The notes under the pieces are model-generated. The model did no database searches. It had not been told where the DNA came from and was given only the letters and a program-made list of their open reading frames with translations. Positions 31,579 to 43,600 of a stretch of DNA of 64,000 nt are shown piece after piece. This stretch comes from Girardinichthys multiradiatus (taxonomy: Eukaryota; Chordata; Actinopteri; Cyprinodontiformes; Goodeidae). The DNA lies in the NCBI RefSeq assembly GCF_021462225.1, contig NC_061816.1, forward strand, positions 8,705,390 to 8,769,389. Reading direction: 5' to 3'. Position 1 is the first letter of the stretch, and each line of letters begins with the position of its first letter. The translations under genes and the position numbers were made by a program.

Positions 31579-32682
31579 GTAGAGCTGACCACAGATCAGA
31601 TGTGTGATTGTTTTTCAGTGATAAAGATTTTAAAGATGCTCACATTTTATACTGTGTGATCAGACTTCATGTGCATTAAGTTAAACAAGCAGCAGAGGTT
31701 TCTATAGCTGCCATGTTTTTAATGAATCTCACATGAACAAAGACGACCAAATAGGAACATTTCTAGAAGGAAAACTATTATGACACAGAGCCTTTAACTG
31801 TGCGGTTTTGACCTGTTCATGTATACTTTATAGAGTACAAACCTGTACATGCATGATGTGATTGGCCTTAATACCATCCAAAATCATAAATCTGTTACTT
31901 TTATCACAAAAGCTTTATTCCTTTTTATACAAAGTTCAACAGTAAGTATAAATCTTACCAGTGTTTTAAAGAAGTGTAATATAATAACAACTAATTTGCT
32001 GTTTTTCTTTTTAAGAAAAAGCTTAGTTGGCCTTTTTGCACTACGTTAAGATTATTATCACAGACCCACACACAAACCTGTTTTATTATGATGGTTGTGG
32101 CTCTCTGCCCTTCTTTTTTGCACACGTCTTTTTTCTCTTAATAAAAACACATTTGTTAAAATATTTCTGCAAAAACTGCACCACAACTTGTTATAAATCT
32201 AATAAAAGGAAAGTGAATTTATGGGTGTTAAAGGGTACCTATTTGCTAGAACAGACTTTGCAATTTTGCTAAATTAAGACTGAAGCTTTAATCTATGTTC
32301 TATTTTAATGCATTTTATTTGCCAGTGACAATGCATTTAAACATGGCAGACATAGGGAACATCTGATGTAAAATGTGTAAATATGTAAAATGCGTAAAAT
32401 ATCCCAACACACAAGGGGTTGACGTATGAAAAGAAATAAAGATGCATTTAGGAAACCAAAAATATGTCTGAATATTTTCATGTTTTACATGAAGGCAACC
32501 GGACCTGTTATCAGAAATGGCTTCATTAGAAGCCTGAGAGTCACTAAAATCCCTTAAGACAAATTATGGATCTACACCCGATGTTGGATTAATAATTAGG
32601 ATCATGTGATCTGAGATGTAGTGAAGCTGAAGTAGCTGCTCAGATGAGATGGGCAATATCAAGTAGCGAAAGAAAGGCCGGC
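31579..32682. other. 3' flank of TAAR copy 3 and right edge of the array
   Basis: Very similar to 6801-7110 up to about 31,890, then clearly more divergent from units 1 and 2 (many substitutions and indels) to about 32,682, where similarity stops. No gene seen. Confidence 0.7.
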
Positions 32683-32729
32683 AGAATCTTGGGCAGGTGG
32701 ACAGGAGTTACTCGGGAGTCTGCATAACA

Positions 32730-32900
32730 ATGAATCCAATCATGTAGAAACAACAAAAGGCAACAAACTGACACTTAGTAACCACAGGGAGTAACAATGA
32801 TGTTGCAGTTGAACAGCAATACAATCATAATAATCAGCAATAATCAGAAAACTGTAAACAGACTGTCAACTGTTTCTGAAAGGGTTCAAATGTAATAAAA
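32730..32900. repeat. Isolated piece homologous to the array unit
   Basis: Matches 3404-3560 of unit 1, the sequence directly right of the Gypsy remnant, including the 'gacacttagtaaccacaggg' block and 'aatcataataatcagcaat'. It lies only about 50 bp after the end of the TAAR 3' flank, without the Gypsy remnant in between. Confidence 0.8.
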
Positions 32901-35559
32901 CAGCAGGTACAATAAAATGAAAAGAGGCCGCAGAGAAAATCCAAATATACATGTGTTGGGACTTGATAAAACAATTCATAAACAAGCAATCCACATATTT
33001 ATAACGTCACCTATAGAATATAAAATTAGAAAACCTGAGAGTAAGAGAATTTACAGGGATATTTTGAGATGTTTGGTAAAAATATAACTGATTACAATTA
33101 GTAACTAAAATGAGGACTAAAGACCTTTGTTAAGCTTGAAGATGCAGCACAAAAAACTATAGAAAGAAAGTTTTTCCCTCATCATTCTACACATATGTGA
33201 ACACCAGATGGCGGTAGAGTGACTTTCTGTTGACGGCTCCATTAGAACAATGACAGTAGTCAGAGCCTCTGTCCAACGATCTAATAAAAGCTCATCTATT
33301 GATGAAATGTAGCAGGCACTGTGTGAGGTCGGTGGTGCTGTGCATTCAAATATGGATCTATGTAAAAGCTCTTATGGCTCATCATATAATGCACTCATGT
33401 ACATTTATCTCAGTAAAATACCTGTGTTCTCCTGAAGATACCTAAAGTATACCTTCTATTGGACAACCACTGCAAGCTCACAATGACTGTTTGTATGGAG
33501 GTTCATCACATTTAAATCAGAGCTTCTACTGTTGCCAAGAGTACACCATAACATCATAAGCTAAAATCAATCTGGCTTTAAGTCGGGTCATTGTACCATA
33601 GCAGCAGGTAGGCTGGTAAGGAATGGCCTTATTAATGCTGCGAACAAGACGGTTTCCTGTTTGTCTATCCAAGACATTTGATTGATTTTAACAAGAGCTG
33701 ATGTCCAACAGAGCCTTGGTTATACCTTGATGTAGCAGCTGTTTTGAGAGAATTCAGCTGTGATGTATACAAGGGAGTCATTTGGGTGTGTGTGTGTGGG
33801 GGGGGGGGGCAGACACACTGAATGGCGGTGCATGTGGACTGGCTTCGAAATACAGCAGTACCCAGATGGTTTGTTAGACCGGCCACCTGGACCTCTGGAG
33901 CTGAAGCTTCGGATGTTTTCAGAAAAGCCCCGAATCTCATGAAAGAAGACATTTAAGAGTTTATGTCTGTTCAAACGTTTATGTCTGTTCAAAAGATGCA
34001 TTTAGCCCCAAAATGACAGTCTTCACATATTTATCAAAAACAATCAGATTTGTTTTCATTGTGTTCCATATAATCACTGCCCGCTCCACGCTCCACCTAA
34101 CCTGACAATGGGTCTAAAGGAAAAGAAGACAAAAAGTGGTTATTTGTGCACACGCTGCACCATGACTGCGCAACTATGCGCTAAGGCTCAGGCGGACTGG
34201 CAATTTGTCCATTGTTTGGTCCAGGAGCATCGGCCTGCGTCATTAATCACCCGAAAAGTTACACTGAGCGCATCAAACAGCTACAATAGGAGACGGCTCA
34301 TTTCAGAGCAGCTGTGGAGCCAACCAGAGAGAGGGAGCCTGGTGGGTGTGTTCGCCCAGGAACAGGTGGAAGCAGAGCGGTTTAACCCACACAGAAGTTA
34401 GCGTTAAACCTGAGAGCTGGCTTAGAATGGGCTAATTGTAAGCTAGCGCTAATCACTGATTCACCCAGCAAGACATGAGGTGGAGGTTCACTAATGAACA
34501 TCATCAGGGTCATTAGAGGGACTTTCAGCTGAGCTATAGGTGGAGTTAAAGGCCTGGCTGTGATAGAAAACAGTAGGAATCCTCTCTGTGAGCTTCTAGC
34601 TGGATCTGCATCATGATGTGAAAAATATCTGATCTTTAGTCAAAAGGTTCATGAAAGCAGGAACATATTTGATGAAATGTTGGGATAGCACACAGCACAA
34701 TTAAAATAAATAAGGGGTTAGCACTCCATTAAAATTAATTTTATAGCAGTTTTCTTTTTAGAAATGTAAGAAAATAGGACAATGGAGCCTCAGATGTGGG
34801 AGAGAGGGTGAGAGTCAAATTTAAAAAAGTCATTTTCATAGATGAGAAAAGAAGCACATTTATTTGAGCCACAGTAAACAGTTTCTCTGAGTTTAAGAAC
34901 AACTTTAGTCGGATGGCCAGAGTGGGAAGTTTTTTCATAATATCACAAAATGTGTCATTATCTGCTTCAGGTAAATGTTTTTTTCCATCAGTTATAAATT
35001 GCTAATCTTCACCTTCACTTAAACTACTAACAAAAAATTAAAACCAAGTCAAATTATTGTGAAGCTTTTTGAAACACCACAATGCAGCATTTATGAAAAT
35101 GAAGGTGCTTTAAAAATTTTAAATATTTGGTTCTGTGTTAAAAAAAAGATGAAGTAAAAGTACCGTAAGCTTTTTATTAATTGCTGAACTGATGCGGAAC
35201 AGAAAAACTGCAGAGCAAATACAAAGAAAACAGAAAAGTTAAGTAAATCACAGTAAAAGCATTAGAATTAATTTCTAAAACAGGAACGTGAAATTAGCCT
35301 GACTCCTTTTACAAAAGTAAATGATTCAATAAATAAACAACTAGGCAGAGAGCTTAAGCCTTATTACATGTTTTAATCACCAATTTTAAGAGATAAAAAC
35401 CTGATATCTGCTGAACGTTGCTCATACAATGTAACTTTACAAACTGGTAGTCATTTATTTCAGTCTTGGAACCTTCTAAGGTATACTGTTGAATGTTTAA
35501 ACCAGCAGGGGGGCATCAGCTTGTATATCACTCCAGAAAGATAATGAGATTGTCATTTT
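32901..35559. other. Intergenic, no gene supported
   Basis: Mostly AT-rich unique-looking sequence. A GC-richer stretch at 34080-34400 contains a 97-codon frame without any recognisable domain. A small (TG)n and G-run lies at 33785-33809. Nothing else can be named. Confidence 0.5.
33785..33809. repeat. (TG)n microsatellite followed by a G-run
   Basis: Six to seven TG repeats followed by about 12 G residues. Confidence 0.9.
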
Positions 35560-36545
35560 TGACAGTTATGCCGTAGAAGAATCTTAAACTCCAAACAAGA
35601 ACTATCTCAGTAAACACCAAGTTTGTCAAGTACCAGCATCTAGCCTGAGAGATTAAAAAGCAGGAGAAGTAAAGTGTAAACAGTGTTTCCAAGTGTCAGA
35701 ACCGAAGTGAGAAGTATCAAGAAATTCAAAAAGAGCCTCAAAACACTTAACAAGCCTGGCAGACGTATGAAGTTAAAGATTTCGAAGACCCTGGAAAGAA
35801 AACTGGTGAGAAGACTCTAGAATGACTTTGCCAACTCAGGTATGACAGTCTTTTAGAAGACAATCCGTAGAGTTCTGCACTTGAATGAACTGCAAGGTTA
35901 CAGACCCAGAAGAGCTCCACTTCAGCAGAAGAGACACCATCAAGTCAGACTGAAGTCTGCTAAGGACTTGTGAAATTTTATGCATCCTGTAAGACAGTCC
36001 TTTGGTCAGATGAGACCAAACAAGTGCTCTTTGGCCACAGAGCCATAGCCAGAGGGGGAGGCCTCTCACCCACAGAACACCGTTCCCACATTGAAACACG
36101 GCAGAGACTTCAGTGACTAGGAATCTTGTCAAGGTGGAAGGAATCGTGAAGAAAGGACATATGACGATTTTGGAAAAAAAGCCTAAAGCAGTCAGCAACA
36201 CTGAGTCTGTGTCAACAATGATCCAAAACATACTTTACTGCTGGTGAAGAACTACTTCCAGAAGACTAAAGTTACTGTTATTGACTGCCCTGCACAAAGG
36301 CACTGAATCCATCTGAGAATCTGTGAGGTGAACGGAAGACAAAAGTCCATGCCAGAAGGCCATAAACTCTGTAGGAACTTCAGAAAATTGGCCAAAGGAA
36401 GTGTGTGAAGTGGTAAAAAAAGAATACATGATTTTCAAGTTTTTATTACAAATAAAAATGGTGTATTTGTATTTATACCCTTTTACTCTGATAGCTCTAA
36501 ATAAAATATAGTGCAAACATTTTCCTTTAGATGTCACCTAATTAG
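35560..36545 (+). mobile_element. Degenerate Tc1-like DNA transposon
   Basis: Plus-strand reading gives scattered Tc1 transposase blocks, such as 'tttggtcagatgagaccaaa' (the WSDETK catalytic region, about 36000-36020) and 'cattgaaacacggc' (about 36090). The right end at about 36470-36545 contains the 'ttttactctgatagctcta' and 'gtcacctaattag' wording of a known fish Tc1 terminal region. Heavily mutated. Confidence 0.75.
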
Positions 36546-38087
36546 CTTTATATCACAGTCAATTAGTGTGTATTTACCTTGCAAACAATTGATACAAATA
36601 TGTACTTCTAGTACCACTAAAAGCAGCCCAAGTATCACCAGTGGTACTTGTACCATAGTTTAAGAACAAATGGGTGTAGAAGATCTTGACTATGCAGTGA
36701 CCGTACCTGCACAAACCAGGACATGTTGTGAGCTTGGTAAAATCCCAGTGAATAAAGGTTTCAGGGTAATGAATCCTGTTGATTGCACTGACTGATGTAT
36801 ATTGCAATACATGGGCGTAAGTGCTTTGGTTTTAAAACACAGGAGAATTTAAACATCATCCATCAATATTTCAGCAACCTAAGCCGTATTACTAACTTTT
36901 ATCTACCACGATAAATCAAAGATTGTTACAACACTGGATGTGAGGAAAACTATTGCGCCCACCTACGGAGTGATTTTAGGATTATTCACTCTCTGTGGAG
37001 AACAAATATTAGGACTTTGCTTCCTGTGTAGGTTGTGGCTGAGCGCACGGTGGTAGAATCTGAGGGGGCACGGAAACCAGCCATCAGGATCGCTAAAGAC
37101 TGCAAGCGTGAGTGGATCCAACCAGCTGGTTGGTGCTTTTTATGTCGCAAAGGTTAGACTGGGAGTTTTCCTTCGACCCAGTTACATGCTGGCATCACGG
37201 GTATAATTGAGGGTCTTGATAATTCAGAACTTAAGCCATCATTACATCAAATCCACAAAGCATTTAATTACTGAGTTTCCTGGCAGACTATTACAACACT
37301 CCACTGGGATCTCATAACCTACAGATGTAAAACAAATCCGGCATGATTGGTGGCTTCAGACCTTGACTGATGTTATAAAACAGCAATCCCAAGCAAATCC
37401 CCACTTGTTTCTAATTTATGTTGTGTGTCATCTCTACGTATTGTAGCCAAAGCAGAAGCCAAAACCAGAGCAATTTGTTTGCTTTCAGAAGCTCTGGTGG
37501 AACAGATATGATGAAGATTCAGATTGTTCTCATTAAAGGATTCTAAAGGCATCCTTAAAGTTTGATCCCACTGAAAGTTTATTCTCCCCAAATTGGTTTT
37601 AGCAGCTTTAAATATATTTAGTAATCAGTTTCCACCCTCCAGTCTTGTCCTTAGGCCATGGGCATTTATAGCATACTATCTAAGCCAAGGCTGAAACAAG
37701 AGAGCATTAAGACGACCTCAGTGGAACCAGCAGGAGAGCTTCCTGTTCACCCACATCAGTTCAATAAAAGACATCTCTACTGCTCTGAACTGTGACAGCC
37801 CCTGAAAGGAGGGGAAGCCACATTTGTTGAGCACAATGATCCTGCTGTTTGGTGCACAGAGAGCTCTATCTGCGGCTGAGGACAGGATGTTAGAAGAGAT
37901 CAACAGAGTTTGATAAACAGAGACGATGCTGAGCAAGGACAGCTGGCAGGGGGGAGAGAAATTCTTCTGATAATTATTCTGCTGTTGCATAAAATCTGTG
38001 ACCTTCAGCTGCTTCATCTTTGCTTTTGTATAGTGAATTTCCTCTAATCCACACAGAATAAAGATTATATAAACAGGTTCAAATACA
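36546..38087. other. Intergenic, no gene supported
   Basis: No coding region or named repeat recognised. Confidence 0.4.
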
Positions 38088-38750
38088 ACATGCCTTGCAA
38101 AAGTATCCACACCATTGCCATTGTATTCACATCAGTTTCAAATTTTATGTTACTAACACCCACTTCAATGTATTTTCTTAGGATCTTAAATAATAGAACG
38201 ACAACAAGTAGTGCAAACTTACCATGTCAAGGGAAAATGGTACAAGTTTTTTTTTACTGTTTGGAAATCTAAAAAGTGTGGTTGGTGTGCATTTGTATTG
38301 GGCTCCCTGAAAAGTTTGTAGAACCATTTTCTCCAATTTCAGCTTCAAATCTTTCCTATTATTTATCCCAAAATAGCTCCAACCCAGTCAGTTTGGATGG
38401 AGAGCATCTCTGAACAGCAACTGTCTTCCCAAATATTAAACATTTCTTCAAATTCAGAAGGTTACATAAACCAAGAATACCATGCATTTAATCTATTTAA
38501 CCCCAAACACGCTGCTTCCTTTAATGGCATCTTAGGAAAATCAAAAAGAAATCAGTCAATATATCAGGAAGATAGATATGAACCTCCACAAGTCTGGTTC
38601 ATCCTTGGATACAATTTCCAGATGTCTGAAGGTGCCAGGTTCATCTGTTTACACAAGTACAACTAGGAATGTTGTGGGAATGTCCAGCCAAGCAGCCATC
38701 AGTTCAGGAAGAAGACGGGTTCTGTGTGCAAGAGATGAATGATATTTGGT
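38088..38750. mobile_element. Fragments of two Tc1-like transposons
   Basis: At 38088-38410 the sequence reads as a Tc1-like terminal region and antisense transposase end ('cagtttggatggagagcatc'). At 38540-38750 a second, sense fragment of another Tc1 type begins, with 'cctccacaagtctggttcatccttgg' wording in shortened form and the region that follows it. Both are short and decayed. Confidence 0.65.
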
Positions 38751-40551
38751 TTCAAGTGCATTTATCTTTAAATCATCAAGGAAAGGAGTAAATCTTTACT
38801 GCAGCAGATTTATCTTGAATATGATGATAAAATCCATTTCTTTCATCTCTAACCCTACTCTGAGTTCACATGATGAAACGGAGAAAGCAATGAGAGGAAT
38901 GTGGAACTCTGCCGTGCAGATTTCAACACATAAAGCGAGCGCGCTGCAAGCAGACACTTGCCACCTTGTGCGTGCATGAAAGCGTGCGTGTGTGGCCTGT
39001 GTGCGTCTTTAATCCTTTGCAAAAGCTGGCTTTGACTGGCCCAAAAATCGGATGTTTTCTCATTCGAGCGTTTCCCAGACACACCTCATTCTCCATTCTC
39101 CTCCTCCTCCTCAGCCTCCTTTTCCTATTCTCACCCCCTTTTTTCTTTTCTTCTTATTTAGCCCATCTCTCTGTCTGGCCCCCATAATTTATTTTACATT
39201 TATCTGTAACAACGTTGCCTTGGGAGGGTTTTTTCTTTTTACAATTTAGACAAAAAGATGTACGCTTGGGCAACTCCTCCCCTCCTCCTCCTCCCCTGTA
39301 ATATACAGACACAAATGCTCACAGCCTTGGGGCGGAATAGTTAAGAAGGTATGTAAAGTAAGTCTGTTTTAGGACTTTGAATGAACCAAAAGAAAGAACA
39401 AGGGAGAAGGAGAGAGGGGGAAGGGAAGAGGACAAAGATGGAGCTAGATAAGGGTGAGAGGGAGAAAAGGCTCTGAGCTGCAGGTGTGAGAGAAAATTCA
39501 TTTCTGTCTCTATCCCACACAGAGGCAAAAGTAAACAATACAATTTGAAGGAATAAGATGCATCAAGCAAAAAGAGCAGAGAGCCGTTGAGGATCACTTC
39601 ATGATACGGTGTTTCTAAGCACAAGAAGATTTCTTAAAGGCTGAAAAAGAGCTTTTCCAGTAAATTCAAATCCGATCTCCGTGTGGTTCTGCCGCCTCTG
39701 CATAACCTGCAATTTCAGATGAAATAAAAGAGAAAGGGGCAGTATAGTCAGCTGAAATGCACAAATCCCATGCCTCTCAGATCCTTCATCCCGCCCACCA
39801 CATACAAGCCTTCCATTCTTGTATTTTTACCTCATTCACTCCAGCGAGACGCCTATGAGAAGGAAGAGCATTCACTCTGTTTGGACATAAACCTAAAGCT
39901 GGACCTCTTTCTGTTTTCTCTTCCTCCACTTTGATGCTTTTCTAAGGATCAAACCGTCAGATGGAAAAGTTGTGACAGCTTTAGACAGAAAGGAGAAAGA
40001 GAGATTTGCCCTGAAGGCTTTAAAAAAGACACAGGAGCCGGATAAAAAAAAGGGCAGCGATAATCTGCACAGCTGCTGCATGAAGGGAAGGAGAAACAGA
40101 CAGATAAAGAAAGCAAACAAGGTGAAAAAGTGCGAAGGACAAGGAGAGGAGACAGACGAGTACAATCGAGGCTGAAGAGAAAGAGATCATTCAAGTTGAA
40201 GGCCAGAGCAGATATAAATACAAAGTGAAGACAAAACCCAGAGGGACACCTGTCGTCAAATTAACAGCAATGGAGAAGCAGCAGGAAAGGAAGAGAAACC
40301 TGGTCTAAGGAGAAACAACAAATGAGCTGTGCTTGACTCAAGTAAGAGGAGAAGGTTTCTTCATCATGATTTGTTCAGGTGGTTTCCCTAAATCCAACGA
40401 CCTGCACGGGAGGAGCAACTTTGTCCCAGGATAGAATGAGAAGAGGAGCCTAGTCTACCATAACCTTCCTGTTCCTCTCCCTCCTCTTCACCTTGGACTT
40501 TCACATTAGGTTCACCAACTTCCTCCTTCTCCCCCTCTCCATCCCCTCACT
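38751..40551. other. Upstream region of vegfc, no other gene supported
   Basis: Contains a pyrimidine-rich tract at 39085-39185 and a purine-rich tract at 39385-39445. The last 300-350 bases should be the promoter and 5' untranslated region of vegfc, given the TATAAATA box at 40213. Confidence 0.45.
40213..40220 (+). promoter_or_regulatory. vegfc: Possible TATA box of vegfc
   Basis: TATAAATA lies about 340 bases upstream of the start codon, which would give a 5' leader of about 310 bases. No transcript evidence; a TATA-less start or an upstream leader exon is possible. Confidence 0.25.
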
Positions 40552-40653
40552 ATGTGGATACCAGCTGTGTTCCTATGTATGCTTAACTTCAGCTATTTGT
40601 GCTCAGGACATGACTACACAAACTACTACCAAACTGGAGACATGGGCACAGAG
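40552..40653 (+). CDS. vegfc: vegfc exon 1: signal peptide
   Basis: 34 codons with a hydrophobic signal peptide (MWIPAVFLCMLNFSYLCSG) followed by an HDYTNYYQ start of the propeptide. The donor gag|gtaaga ends it in phase 0. The ATG is the first in a pyrimidine-rich leader and has the expected hydrophobic follow-up. Confidence 0.8.
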
Positions 40654-43600
40654 GTAAGACTCTCCACTTCTCCATTTATCTTTTGTCAAACCCAAAGTTT
40701 ATCCAAGACTTTAGGAAACCAATTAAGACGTCTCCTTATATGTTGTAGTTGTTCAATGCAAATCATCCTCACCGAAAGGCAAAAATGATCAAATAACTTT
40801 CACAAGAGCAGTGCTATCTGAGGCAGATACGCTGTATTTACATTGGAATTATCCCTGGGTTTACCAGAGAAACACATTACAACAGAGACAGCACTCCTTG
40901 GGGGAGAAGCACAGATGGGAATAGACAGGAATTCTGAAAGGAAAGCAGAATAAATTCCCCAGGAGCTCCAACAGTAACAGCCGGTGCTTAAAGTATTAAA
41001 ATAGAACCTGTATGAAGACTCTGGTCTCCACGAATCCACATGCAGACTAGAAGTTTTACAAACAAGAGCAATGTAGTAGTATTATTACACTACCCAAAGG
41101 TTGCTGACCAACAATGATTACTCCCGACATCAGTCCACTGGGATCAGCATGGAACCAAGAGTAACTTCTCCTCTGCAACAAGACATTTTAACTAATTTCA
41201 GTCCAATATCATGAGAACAGCAATGGTGTAACACCTAATAATTCATAATTTGCTACAGAAATTAGTAAAGTAAAGTAAAAGACAGGAATGAGATCTAGAA
41301 GCTGAAACAAAGATGAAGCTTAAAGGAGCGAAGTCTCATCACAGCATGGAAATACCACATTAGGAGAAAATATCAAACCTAAGTAAAGCAAGAACTAGAT
41401 TAAAAATACACCAATACTAACATGAAAACAACAAAAGGAAAGGGAGAGGTAAAGGAAGACAGGGATTTCGTGCATAGGACAGAGAAATAAATGACTTTGT
41501 GGTTTATAAGGATGTGATGCATAAGAAACTAGTCAGAGTTGTGAAACACGGTAGCAGTAGTATCATTATTAAACAACAAACTCTGAAAACCAGCAAAAAC
41601 ATATCATTCCAGGGCTAAACAATATGAGAAAACATGTCATTGAGATGCTTTTGATGAATATTGCAATATTAATATTGATTATGATTTACCCACATTTCCC
41701 TGAATCTTTGCAATTCCCTCATCATTTTGTGTTAGCTTTAGCATCGTAGCTACTAAAGATAAAGATATAGTGGCTACTAAAGGGCAGTTAGAGATCATCC
41801 AACTGACCAAATATATAATTGGCATGTAGAGGCTAAATGATTTTAAAATATGATCTCCAACCAAATAACAAACCAGAGATAACGTTGTTTTTGGGTTTTT
41901 TTTTTACAGCGAAACAACACAGAATTACACAAACTACAGAGGATCTAAAACTGTTAAGCATTTACCGAATATGTATTTAAAGTTGATGCACAAGGAGGTC
42001 TTTTTTTACTATTTAAACAAGCTTTAACTGTACATTTTCTTTACATTTCATATTTCTAATAATGTATATACAGTACTTGATTTAGGTTGGAGCTTAGATC
42101 TACGCCAGGATAATGAATATCTAGAGCCTTTTTTAAATCTTTCAACCAACAAACTATGAGAGACAGGGAGTGACCACATAAATATGGACATTACAATGTC
42201 AATTAAATATGCGGGAAATAAACTACAGGGGGCCGAATAGTCATTCTGGCAGGATCAAAAAAAATTCATCAATCAATCACATATAATCTCAATTTAAAGG
42301 TTATACAAGTAGCCTATGATCCATCAGGCTGTTACAACGAGGTACAATCCTTATTCTCCATACTTGTTTTGGTCTGCCGAGTATATCTAATTTCCTCCCT
42401 CCTTCATCCTCCTTGATCTGACCCTGACATTGACACTAGAAAAATATTTGAAAGCCTATATCAGTTACTCAACGGCACCAAGAGGAGAAAGCACAACACT
42501 AGTCTGTCCTTTGTAGTTATAACAAATGTATTTCTGCTCTAAAGGGTGGCTTTAAATCAAAGATATCTCTGTCACTTCCCCTTGGTTAGACGTGTCTCAG
42601 GTGGGAAAGAATAAAACATAAGGAGATGAATTAAAGGTGTACAAGCTGTTAAATTCAACTACTGCCATTTAATTTAGTAGATTCTAAAAATGCATCATGG
42701 ATTATAAATTACTGAAAACTTCAATGGCAAAATATTAAACACTTGCAATTTTAACTTAAAATCTATCCCTGTCCACAGAAAGGGAACTAATTCTAACACT
42801 TATGCTTAAACCCAGAACAGTTTTCCTCACATTAAATTAAACAAAAACATCCATTTCCTGAGACCAGTGAACAAAATATGTTCCTAAAGTTTCTAAAGTG
42901 TCAGCCAGTTTTTATCAAACACTTATATTGACATCTGCTTCTCTAGTGCTCATGAAACAGGTGGGTGCAGTTTTTAGGTTCAAGCTGTTTGTATGTGCAT
43001 CCTTATCTGGTTTGTGTTTACAAAACAGAAAAATGTGCTTCTGGGAAACATAAAGTGGAGCTGAAGTAGAGATTTACAGATAAAGGTATCAGTTTACTAC
43101 CAAGAACTTGCTTGGATTCTTAGCAACATCTGCGTAGGAGGGGAACTTAACCCACTAGCTTCTTCTTGACATTTCAATCACAAATGTTAAGGTGAACGTC
43201 CAGTTTAAGCCTTTTATTTAAACCTAAGCAACAATTTCAAACACGTTATGTCTAACAGAAAACTGGCTGAGTGATAAATGTATGGGTTTGTGTAAATATT
43301 TGTGTCTCTGTGCCAACACTGTGTAATGTTGGACACACCCCAGAGCGCTGGAGGAGTAGTAGCTGGTGCATCGTCAGAGCAGAGGCCCATGGCCATGACC
43401 TCATGACATGAGATCGCTCAACAATGCAAGGGAAAAAAATTTATACGTGAAAGAGGAAACACGAGACTGCTATGACAGAAACAAGCTGAAAACTATGCAT
43501 TAAGTCATATGCAGTTATTTCACTATAAAACAGTTTAACATTAGCTCATTTTACTCAGTAATAGCGGTCGTTCTACTGTGTCCTTTGTCCGAAAGCTCCG

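Larger units (their letters stand above)
16694..32682 (+). repeat. Tandem segmental duplication, unit 3 (expanded by younger insertions)
   Basis: A third copy of the unit, from the same junction to about 32,682, where similarity to the flank at 7925 ends. It is about 16 kb because a hAT element and two LTR elements inserted into it, and because it keeps about 1.1 kb (26340-27480) that units 1 and 2 lack. It also lacks about 237 bp (between 26238 and 26239) that units 1 and 2 have. Confidence 0.85.

Noticed and set aside
34108..34401. 97-codon plus-strand frame in the intergenic region
   Set aside because: Cys-containing start looks interesting, but no domain, no splice context and no second member were seen.
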